Source: Tilletiopsis washingtonensis (Eukaryota > Basidiomycota > Exobasidiomycetes > Entylomatales). From it: 64,000 bases of DNA. Below, piece after piece: positions 53,501 to 63,293 of the stretch. The notes beneath the pieces were generated by a model, which was not told the DNA's origin, ran no database searches, and saw nothing but the letters and a program-made list of their open reading frames with translations. The position numbers and the translations under genes are program-made. Within the stretch, counting starts at the first letter, position 1. Every line of letters begins with the position of its first letter. The DNA is taken from the NCBI RefSeq assembly GCF_003144115.1, contig NW_020312004.1, positions 28,325 through 92,324 on the forward strand, given 5' to 3'.

Positions 53501-56500
53501 CGAGCCGCTGTGCATGGCGCGCACGAGGGGCCCGTCTCGCCATTCGAAGCGGCCCGGCGCTTGTGATGTAGCGCTCAGCACCTCGGCAAGCTCGGCCGCA
53601 GCGGCGACTCCCGCTGCATCGAGCAGGCCGGCGGCGTCCACGCGAGTGCAGGCGGAGAGTAGCGTCTCGGCATCGAGCACGCTGTCCTTGGCGGCGGCCA
53701 GGGCGGCCAGGGCGGACTGCACCTCTGCCAATGCAGCAGTGACGCAGTCGAAGTGCTCGGGCGGGCATGCCCACGCTGCGGGCACGACCGCCTGCAGCGA
53801 AGCATGCAGCTGCGAGAGGCAGCGCCGAGCCACTCCCTGCGGATCGGCCTGCTCAAAGGTGCCGAGCAAGTCCATGGTGTCGACGCCCGAGCTCATTGAG
53901 AACTCCTCGAGGTGTGCCCCGACGAGCTTGGCAAGCAGGCGCACCGCGCTCGTCTTGCCCGCGCCTCCGGGGCCCGCCAGAATGGCGAGCCAGTTCATCT
54001 GCACGCAGTCTGCCAGCGTCTCAAGCGCAGCCAGGTGCTCGGGCAGCAGAAGCAGCCGGCGGCTGTCGGCCAGAGGCTGGCGCAGCCGCTGCAGCACTGC
54101 GTGTCCGAACTGCACGTGGCCGGGCGTGATCGACGGCTGCGGCCGGGCAGCCGTCGCAGGTGCGTGCCCGAATACGGCTTCGAAGACCGCGGCCGCGGCG
54201 GCCCGGTCACGCTCGGAGCGGAAGCGCTGCAGGTACAGGTTGGCGAGGTGCTCCATCGGCGCGCGGCGCCAGTTGAGGCCGAGACTCGAGTGCAGCAGGC
54301 CGAGCCAGCGCAGCAGGTCGCGAAGGTTGAACTCCCAGGGCGCCCCTGCGCGGCCGAAGCTGTGCTGCACCATCGTGGCGTGGTGCAGGCGGGCGTTGAA
54401 CTCGATCATGCGGCCGAGCGCCTGCCGGTCGAAGGCGGGGTAGAGGTGGGCGCAGATGATCTCGATGTCGGCGGCGCGCAGCTCCTCGACGAACACCTTG
54501 GTGAAGCGGTTGAGGAACGACTTGGGCAGGCCCTTGCGCCCGCCGCCCTGCTGCTGCGGATTCTGCGCCGCAAAGATGCGGAAGTCGCGGTGCTTGGAGA
54601 AGGAGCGGCCCAGCTCGGGCACGTAGACGCTGCCGCGGTGGTCGAGACACGAATTGAGGCCCTCGAGCACCGTCTGCGAGGCCAGGTTCATCTCGTCGAG
54701 CAGCACCCTGAGGAGCGCATCAGCGCCCGTGCAGCACGCCGCAATCACTCGACTGACCATTCTCCAGACTGCATGGCGCGCAGGAACGCCGCATCGCGCC
54801 ATTCAAACTCGCCCGCAGCGCCGCCCTCGAGCGGCAGATCGCCGCCGAAGAGGTCGACGAGCTCCGTCTGGTCCGACAGGTTGATGCGCGTCAACGCGTT
54901 GCCCGTCGCGCTGGCCAGTGCGGCGACCAGGCTCGTCTTGCCGGCGCCCGGGCTGCCCTCGAGCAGAATCGCCTTGGTCGGCACGAGCAGCGCACGCAGC
55001 ACGCGCATCGCGTTCGCCGCCGTCGTCGGCGCGGCGAAGCTGAAGGGCACGGCAGCAGCGGCATCCGCCTGCGGCACCTTGGCAATGGCAAAGGGCCCGA
55101 TGCTGAAGGTGGTTGCGGAAGACTGCACGTCGAGCAGACTCGCGGCCGAGACGTCGAAGACGTGCGGCGCGACGAGCTGCGCAATGCGCTCATGACAGCG
55201 CCGCCGCAGCGCCTGGATGCTCGCTGCGGACATGGCTGCCGTGGCAGGGAGTGCGCCGATGCCGTCGACGACGGCTAGCAGGGCGCCCTGAGCAAATGCA
55301 TCAGGCGCTGACAGCGCACCGGACGCCGTCGCAGCATTGACAAATGCCGTCCAGGCAAGAATGTCGCGCAGACCAAGATTCGCCTGCTCGCGGCCTCCGA
55401 CCTCTGCCGTGATCCAGTCGACAAAGTCAAGCAGCGGCTCGCTCCAGCAGTGCAGCTCGGGCGTGGCCCAGCGAGCCTGCAGGATGCGCAGCAGGTCGGC
55501 GCGCGCATCGACGTGCGGCACCCAGATCTCGGTGAAGCGGTTGCGGAGTGCCGGACTGAGCTCCTTCTTGCCGTAGTCGCCGCCGGGGTTCATTGTCGCG
55601 AGCACCTGGAAGCCCTCCTGCGCCTTGAGCTGCGCCGCATCGAGCGCGCTGGTGCCGTCGATCGAGGCGCCGCTGCGCTCCGCCAGCACGAGCGTGCGGC
55701 CCGGCTCGAGCACGCTGTTGAGACGCTCCAGCACGCTGTCGTCAGCCAGCGAGATCTCGTCGAGCAGCAGGTGGTCGCCCTGCCGCATCGCCTCGACCAG
55801 CGGGCCGTCGTGCCACTCGAAGAGCGCCATGGCGCGATTGACGCCCTGCAGCGCAGCGTGCACCTCGGCACGAGCGCAGCCATTGCGCTCCGCCTCGTCC
55901 GCCTCTGGCCATGCGGCCAGCGCGCGGGACAGGGCGGCAGCGACTTGCTCGAGGTCGGACATGGCGTCGAGCGTGCAAGCGGCATCCAGGCGAAGCAGCA
56001 CCTCGAGTGCCGTCGCTCGGCTGGCGCTCTGCACGGCGGCGCGGTTGCGCAGTGGCCGCTGACCGCCAAGCAGGTCGGCCGTGTCGGTGTTCTGATGGCA
56101 GTTGACGGCATGCAGGCGGCAGCCAAACGCAGCAGCCAGGAGCTCGCAGACGGACGTCTTGCCCGAGCCCGTCTCGCCGACGAGCAGCACGGGCTCGTCG
56201 TAGCGCAGTGCGGCCGCGACAAGGCAGAGCAGCCGCTGCATGGCGTCGGTCCAGACGATGCCTGATGCCTCCGCCTTGCCGACTAGCTCGGAGGCAATCT
56301 CCTCGCCGATGCGCGCAGCAGCCGGAGTGTTGGATGCATCGCGCAGGTCGTAGAGCTTGGCCTCGTCGAGGCGCACGCGCATCACCTGCTCGATGACCTC
56401 GCGCACCACGACCTTGTCGTCGACGCGCCGTGCTCGCTCGGCAATCAGCATGTAGCCGTTCTCCGCCAGTGCCTGGTAGCCGACTGCCTCGCGCTGGCCC

Positions 56501-59500
56501 CAGCGAAAGAGGTCGCGCAGCGTGACGAAGGCCTGCTTGGTGTCGAAGACACGGCCTGCCTGTCGGCGCTTCTGCAGCTCCACAAACACGGCGACGATCT
56601 TGCTGGCGTACGAGGGCGCAATGCTGCAGCGGTTCGTGAGGATGAGCTCGAGCTCCGGCTGCGGCACGTCGTCAAAGTGGATCTCGAGGAAGCGGTTGCG
56701 GAACGCGCGGCTGAGCATCTTGCGCCCGGCATAGAGGCCCGGCGGGTTCTGCGTGGCGAAGAGCATGAAGTGCGGGTGCGGGCGCACCACCTCGCCCGTC
56801 TCGGGGATGACAAGCTCGCGATTGTCGTCGAGCAGGCGATTGAGCGCCTCGAGCACGTCGGTAGGCGCCAGATTGAGCTCGTCGAGCACGATCCAGTCAC
56901 CGTTGCGCAGGGCACGGACAAGCAGGCCCTCGTGGAAGACGAGACGGCCCGAGTCTGCATCGGAGGCATACGAGCCGAGGTACTCCTGGATGTCGGTGTG
57001 TTCGTGGTTGTTGATGCGCACGAAGCGGTGTCCCGTGCGGCGCGCCAGGTACTCGATGGCACTCGTCTTGCCCGCCGACGTCGGGCCCTGGATGAGCACG
57101 GGGTTGCGGCGCGTGATGACGGCGCGGCCGAGGCCAACGAGCTTGGCTTGCACCGACGGCGTCAAGACGTAGTCTTCTGCCGCGTCGATGGGCAGCGGAC
57201 CAGTCTCAAGCCAAAAGGCGCCCACTTGCACCCACTTGCCCTCGGCAGCACCCGCCGGTGCCGGGGGCACGAACGACGCCGCCGCCTTGACGTTCTTGGC
57301 ACGCGCCATAAGGCGGCGCTGCAGAATCTCGTGCACCCTCGCTGCGCTGGCCTCGTCGAGCAGCAGCACGAACGCCATGACGAAGCCTTCCCACAGCGCG
57401 CGGCGCAGACCGTACGTCGGCGCCACGTCGGCGGCAAAGGTGAGGGCGCGCGAGAGGGTGCGGATGGAGAAGTGCGGCCGCTGGTTGGCGCCGTCGGCGA
57501 GCTCATGGCGGTCGACGAGGGCACGGATCTCGGCATACGCCTCCGCCACGTCCATCACCGCCGAGCGATCGCCGAGCGACAGCTGTCCGATGTACTTGTC
57601 GACGATGCTGACGAGCGCCTCGCGATCCGCCGCAGGGCTGGGCACGTAGATTTCTGTGAAGCGGCTGCGCAGGCTGGCGGGCAGGTCCTTCTTGCCGACG
57701 TCGGTGGCCGGGTTCATGCAGGCAAACAGCCGGAAGTCCGGGTGTCGCGGCACAGGCTCGAGGTCTCCGCGCTCCGTCAGCACAACAGAGCTGTCGGGCG
57801 CCTGCAGCAGGGCAGAGAGACAGTCGAGCGTCTCGGGCGCCGCGAGGTTGACTTCGTCGAGCAGCACCCAGGCGCCGCTGCGCAGTGCCCGCACGAGCGG
57901 GCCCTCGACGAAGGCAAAGACGAGGTTGCGCCGCTTGGCCGCGTGCTGCGTTTCGAAGCGCCGCGCGCGCTCCGCAAAGTCGCTCCAGGCGGCATCGAGG
58001 GCGGCCTCACGTTCTTGCTGCGCCTGCGTCGCCTCGATGCTGCCCGTGGCGGTGCGGCGCTTCTTCTGGCTGCGGTCGGCCTCGGCTTGAGCATGCTCAT
58101 CGGACGCTGTCTCTTGCGCGACAGGCGCCTCGCTGCGTCTCTTGCGCGTCGCTGCCATGCGAGATGACTCGCGCCACAGGCCCGCCAGGCGAGCCCACTT
58201 GCCCGAGCCAAACGCCTTGCGCTCCGCATCGACGAAGCGCGCATTGCGGCGGGAGGAGAAGGTGCGTTCGAAGAGCTCGCTCCATTCGTTGTGCAGCTCC
58301 GTCGCTGGCAGCTTGGGGTCCAGAGGCTTGAATGCACCCAGCAGGTCGGCACTCTCGGTCTGCTGGCTCAGGTTCAGCGCCACGAGGGGCCGCGCCAGCA
58401 ACGAGGCGAGATGCTGCACCAGCGTCGTCTTGCCCGTGCCCGTCTCGCCCACCATCAGCACCGGCTCGCTCTGCGACACGCACGCTGCAAGACGCTCCAC
58501 AAGAAGCGCGGCCGGCCTCGTCATGGCGAAGCTGCGCGAGACGGGCACCACGCCTGCGGCAGCGCCTTGTGGCAGACGCTCCATCTCGACGCGCCCGACG
58601 CGCAGCTTCGACGCTGCAGCTCGCTCGCCGGGGAGGGAGGTCTCCGAGGAGAGCAGCGCCAGCTCGGGCGTGCGTCCTCGCAAGGCCCACCAGGCTCGCT
58701 CGGGGCTGACGTGCAGGCTGGCAGCAAGCGCCTCGACCATGCCGCTGTACGCTTGATCTGCGCCGCTCGAGGACGCATCGACGGGTGCACTGCTGCTCTG
58801 TGCGGTACTTGACGCGAGCATCGAGGCGCTGCAGGAAAAGGGATGGTCAGCGGTCGCGCTCATACGGAGACCCCGAGCACGACTCACGGAGGAGCCAGCG
58901 CGCCCAAGAAGACATCGCACGCCTCAGCGAAGATCTCCTCCTGCCGCACCTGATTCTCAAACGGCGCAGTGTTGGCGGGCGCACTTGCATTGCCCACGTG
59001 CAGCAGCGCCTCGACGCGCCGACACCACTTGACGAGGTCGCGCAGCGACACGGCTCGGCGGCTGCCACTCGGGTTGGCACTGCTTGTGCCGCCCGTCGAG
59101 GTGCCGACCTTGCCGCTCGTCACACGCCGCACGGCCTCCCATGCCGCGATGAGGCGCGCCAAGGACGCATCACGCGTGCCCGCCAGGCGAGGAAAGGTGT
59201 GCTGCAGGATGGCGCGCACGTCTGCAGCGCTGGGCGCGGGCATGAAGACTTCGCTCCAGTGTCCATGGCTGAGGAACGTCGCGGGCGCCGCGTTGTGGCC
59301 CGCCACGGCGCGCGTCGCAAAGAGCGCGAAACCCTCGCCGGCGACTACTCTGCCTCTGGAGCCCAGATCGAGCGACGGACGATCTCCGATGCGCTTCGCC
59401 GGCGAGAGCGCCTCGACGAGGGGCTTAATCACGGCCAAGACGTCGCTTGAGGCGCGGTCGATGTCCTCCAGCACTACCCAGAGACCAAGGCGCAGCGCTC

Positions 59501-60843
59501 GCGTGAGGGCGCCTTCGGCCCACTCGAACGTGCCGGGTCGCGTGGAGCTCGAGACGAAGGATCCGAGCAATGCCTTGGCGTCGATGCCCGACTGGTCGCC
59601 GAGCTGCAGCGAGAGGAGCGGGAGGGAGGCACTGGCGCTTGCGGCGTGCAGCTGCGCGCACAGATGCGCGAGCAGCGACGTCTTGCCGCTCGCAGCGGGG
59701 CCGGAGAGGAGCACGGGCAGCCGAGAGCCCATGCGTTGCGCGAGGGCACACAGCACCGGCTGCAGCGCGTCCGTCTCGACGAATGCAGGCGCGCTCGTCG
59801 GCGTGGCCGACGGCGCCGCATCGGGACGCAGCAGCAGGACGCCGCCGATGTTGACGACGTGCGAACTGAGATCGGCCGCGCTCAGCGCGCCCTCGGCGGG
59901 CTCATCAGGGGAGCGATGAACACGCGTTGTTGCCCTTGCAGCGCTAGCGAGAGCAGCGCAGCGACGCATCTCCTGCAGCGTCAACAGCCAGGCATCGAGC
60001 TGCTCGACGAGCGCGCCGTTTGCGTCTCGGATCTCCAGATGGGCATCTGCAGCAGCGGCAGATGCGACGCCGTCATGGTCCATCTGCTGCTGCTCCTGCT
60101 CGACGCCAAGCATGGTAGACTCTCCAATGAAGTTCTGCTGCAGCTCCAGCCTTGCGGCCTCGGGCATACGCTGCTGGCCCGCAAAGACGGCGAGCGCGAG
60201 CAGACGCGTGGGCGCACTGTGCTTGCTCGAGGCAAGCAGCGCGTGAAGCGGCGTGGAGGACCAGTGCGGCGAGAGCGAGGCGAGAAGCGCGGGCGCGGCA
60301 CGCAGCAGGCGGAAGTGGGAGAGCAGCAGAGCTTGGAGCGCCGCGCTGTCGGCTGGCACGTCGGCCAGCGGCCCGGCAGCGAGCGAGGGCGCGGAGAGCA
60401 GACGGGACGCTGCGCTGCAGAGGGGGGCAAGGCTGAGGCTTAGCGCCAGGCAGCGAAGCTGTGCGGTCAAGAGGCACTCACGGAAGCAGCGCCTCAAAGG
60501 CGCCCAGCAGGCGCGCCACGGCATGCAGCGCGGCGTGCGTCTGCGGCTGCGTCCAGCTGGGGCGCTGCTGCTGCTGCGCGAAGAGGCGGTCGAGGGCGCG
60601 GGCGAGCAGCTCGGGCAGCAGCGGCTCGCAGGCGACGGCCACGTGTGCCGTGCATGCCGGCTCGAGCAGCAGCGTGGCGAGCGCGTCGAGCAGCGCCGCG
60701 GCCGAGGCACGCGGCGCCGAGGCGTGCGCGTACTGCTCGACGAGGGCGAGGGCCGACGAGGGCGCGAGGGCGAGCGGCGCGAGGAGCGTGACGAGGCTCA
60801 GCGAGGCGTCACGCAGATCGAGGGAGAGCGCGGAGGCCGACAT
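44525..60843 (-). CDS. MDN1: Midasin (Rea1), giant AAA+ ribosome-biogenesis ATPase
   Basis: Model: complement(44525..44872, 44931..51476, 51529..52851, 52910..54707, 54758..58828, 58888..60414, 60482..60843), about 5324 residues (yeast 4910). Midasin strips assembly factors from pre-60S particles. Six P-loops are visible in order: GPAASGKT (about residue 358), GETGTGKT (754), GPTSAGKT (1206), GETGSGKT (1511), GSPGAGKT (1919) and GPGGAGKT (2229). Walker B/sensor motifs include LLDEVNLA, VLDELNLAP and LLDEMNLAS. A long helical linker follows, then an Asp/Glu-rich region (about 4350-4990). The C-terminal MIDAS domain has VDDSRSM (DxSxS, about 5093), GTDVLRL and IIISDG, which binds the UBL domains of Rsa4 and Ytm1. 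Introns are 50-67 nt; one donor is GTCAGT. It is head-to-head with the GCIP-like gene (295 bp). Confidence 0.97.
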
Positions 60844-61138
60844 GGTGGCAGCGGCTGGCTCTCGCTGCTCTCGCTGCAGGCTGCTTGAGGTGTAAGAAGA
60901 TGAAGGTGAGGAGGAGGAAGCGGCGGTCGGTGTCAGCATGGCTTACCGCGCTTCAGGGCCCTGCGGCCTCCTTCGCGCGGCAAAAATCGCCCTCCGCGGC
61001 CACCGCGGCCGGAGCTCTGGCGGTGGAGGCGCGGCACGTGCCGCCAGATTGGCGCGGCGCGGCTCGGCAAGTGTCCCACGCTCGCGCGACCTCGCTGCTG
61101 CTCCTCCTTCCTGCCACCTCCTCCTCTACCCTCTCGCC
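60844..61138. promoter_or_regulatory. Divergent promoter region, MDN1 / GCIP-like gene
   Basis: This 295-bp gap separates the two outward start codons. It contains one A-run (ggcaaaaatcgcc near 60989) in otherwise very GC-rich DNA. No certain known motif is seen. Confidence 0.45.
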
Positions 61139-62968
61139 ATGGCGCCCAAGGCAGCAGCGGCTGCTGCGCCTGCCAAGGCGGCGCTCGTGACGGACGCCGG
61201 TGCGTGCTCTTTGCCTCGCCTTCCACTGACTCGTGCTGATCCCGACTGCGCGCGCGCGCCAGACGTGCAAGGCACGCTCTTCCGCCTCACCATCCTCCTC
61301 GCCACGTCGCTCGCGTCGCTGCACGAGGCGCACGCGCCCGCCGTGCATGCCTCTTCCTCGGCGCTGCCGGCGCCGGCCTTCTACGCCTCGCTCTCGCGCC
61401 AGCTGCACGCCGACGTGCTGGCGCTGCTGCACGTCGCGCAGAAGTGCGCCTCGGCCCTCACGCTGGCGCTGCGGCGCGGCGCGCGGCAGCCGGCGCCGCC
61501 AGCGCACGGCAGCAGCAGCAGCAGCAGCAGCACGTCGGCCACCGCCGGCATGGACGGCGCCAGTCTGGCCGCCGCAAAGGCGCAGCTCGACACGCTGGCG
61601 CACGAGGTGCTGCCCAAGCTCGCCTTTCTCTGCGCAAAGGCCGCGCGCGACGCAGACGTGCGCGTGGCGCTCGACGCGCCGCCGAGCGCAGAGGAGCAGG
61701 CGGAGCGCGCGCGGATCGCGCACGAGGTCGAGGCCCTGGGCGGCAGAGTGCTGCCGCCGGGCGGCAAGAGTCGCAAGGTGGCGGGCCTGGGCGTCGGGCA
61801 GGCGTTTGCCAAGGCGCTGGCGCAGCGCGTCGAGGCGGTGCTCGATGCCCTCGTCGAGCTCTTCACGGCGCTGATGGACGAGCGCACGCACGCCGCCGTC
61901 GCCAAGGCCGCCGCCGCACGGGCGCGCGCAGAGGGGCGGCGGCTCATGCTGCGTGCGCAGCAGCGCGCCGCCGCGGCCGCCAGTGCGGCACAGGCGCGCG
62001 AACAGGCGCTGCAGGCGACGGCCAAGGTGTGGGCGGCGTGCGACGAGGCACAGAAGGAGATGCCGCGCAACAATCGCGAGGCGCTCGCGCGGAGATGGCG
62101 GGAGAGAGAGGAGGTGATGGACGATGGCTGGGAGGAGCTGAAGAGTGAGGCCGGCGTGGAGGAGGACGATGAGCACGACGACGACAAGGCGGCCGCGTCA
62201 GTCGTGAGCGCCGCACCCTCTGCGCCATCAACACAGCTCGACGACGACGACGAGGATCCGCTGGCTGGGCTACAAGACATGCAGCTGACGCTCGCCGAGA
62301 AGCGCGAGGCGCGCCGCTACGTGCCGCTGCTGAAGCTCGGGCGCATTCTGCATCGCGCGGCGGGCCGCGTGGCGCTCGCTGCGCCTTCGGCCGCCTCGTG
62401 CGACGCCGCCAGCGCCGCAGCCACGTCGCCGCAAGCCGCCGCCGCGCACGCTCTGGATCTCGACGCGCTCGACGCGCAGGCGCAGCGCCTCGCAGAGCGC
62501 CAGGACGACGTCGTCGCGGCGCTGCTGTATGGCGGCGCGCATGGCATGGAGCTCGAGTCGCTGGGCTCCGACGCCGGCTCCGACGTGGAGGCGGAGGCAG
62601 GCGCCACTGCCGCAGTCGCGCGTGAAGAGGAGGCAGAGGAGGGGCACGAGGCCGAGGCGGACGACTCGGAGGAGGAGGAGACGCAAGACACCGCATCCGT
62701 CTGTGCCGCCTACGTCGCTGCGGCCACAGAGCTCGCGGCGGCCCTGGGCGTGCGGCTCGCCGACGCGGCGCCGACACAAGCGCTCCCTTGCCGCACACCG
62801 GCGGCGGCGCAGGAGCAGGCAGCAGCAGCGCAGCCGCCGCAGCCGCAAGAGGGCAGCGCCAAGGCGCGGCACACGCTGCGCATGTGTGCCGAGGGCATGC
62901 GCAAGCTGGCGGCGAGCCTGCGCGTGCCTGCCGCGGCAGAGGAGCAGGAGGCCCACGCAGAGCCATGA
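61139..62968 (+). CDS. Cyclin-D1-binding protein 1 (GCIP)-like protein
   Basis: Model: join(61139..61199, 61263..62968), 588 residues. The N-terminal half is helical: GTLFRLTILLATSLASLHEA, then a four-helix-like region with KLAFLCAKAARDADVRVAL. The segment VWAACDEAQKEMPRNNREAL, then a run of charged helix, closely follows the 'VW..C....LP..N' signature of the Grap2/cyclin-D-interacting (CCNDBP1) family. An acidic linker precedes LTLAEKREARRYVPLLKLGR, another conserved helix, and a final helix (KARHTLRMCAEGMRKLAASL). The family is linked to cell-cycle and HLH-protein regulation in animals; its role in fungi is unclear. The 63-nt intron (donor gtgcgt at 61200, acceptor gccag) is multiple-of-three and stop-free, so an unspliced form would also be translated. 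Converges on the quinone oxidoreductase gene. Confidence 0.75.
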   Translation: MAPKAAAAAAPAKAALVTDAGACSLPRLPLTRADPDCARAPDVQGTLFRLTILLATSLASLHEAHAPAVHASSSALPAPAFYASLSRQLHADVLALLHVAQKCASALTLALRRGARQPAPPAHGSSSSSSSTSATAGMDGASLAAAKAQLDTLAHEVLPKLAFLCAKAARDADVRVALDAPPSAEEQAERARIAHEVEALGGRVLPPGGKSRKVAGLGVGQAFAKALAQRVEAVLDALVELFTALMDERTHAAVAKAAAARARAEGRRLMLRAQQRAAAAASAAQAREQALQATAKVWAACDEAQKEMPRNNREALARRWREREEVMDDGWEELKSEAGVEEDDEHDDDKAAASVVSAAPSAPSTQLDDDDEDPLAGLQDMQLTLAEKREARRYVPLLKLGRILHRAAGRVALAAPSAASCDAASAAATSPQAAAAHALDLDALDAQAQRLAERQDDVVAALLYGGAHGMELESLGSDAGSDVEAEAGATAAVAREEEAEEGHEAEADDSEEEETQDTASVCAAYVAAATELAAALGVRLADAAPTQALPCRTPAAAQEQAAAAQPPQPQEGSAKARHTLRMCAEGMRKLAASLRVPAAAEEQEAHAEP

Positions 62969-63293
62969 ACTTCGCGAATGCACCCATCAGCCAAACCTGT
63001 CGTCGCTTTGTTCCCCCTCCCCCCCTCCCCCCGCGGCGCTCTTTTCCGCCTTTTCCGCGGGCGCCGCGCCGGATGCAGATGAGTGCTGCCGGACCAGCTG
63101 CGCGAGGGATCAGGGCCCTTTGCCAGGGGCGCACCAGTCTCTCGAGACGCGTCTTCGTCTTGGGGCGCAGCGCGCCGTGGTCAGGCCTTGCACAGGAGGG
63201 GGGGAGGGGAGGGGGGGGCATCTGCATTTTCTCTCCCCTTGCGCCCACCTTGTTGTCCCTCCATTGTGGCGCCCTTGCAAATGCTTCCCCCCT
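62969..63293. repeat. Convergent 3' region with opposed C-rich and G-rich tracts
   Basis: These 325 bp lie between two stop codons. A C-rich tract (C5-T-C7-T-C6, 63013-63032) and, 165 bp away, a G-rich tract (G7-A-G4-A-G8, 63198-63218) are nearly complementary. They could pair as a long-loop stem or form i-motif/G-quadruplex structures. No gene is seen. Confidence 0.65.

Noticed and set aside
60459-60481. A 23-nt 'mini-intron' after exon 1 of MDN1 (gtgagt...cacag)
   Set aside because: Using this acceptor leads to a TAA seven codons later. The acceptor at 60415, with a pyrimidine tract, gives a 67-nt intron and an open frame.
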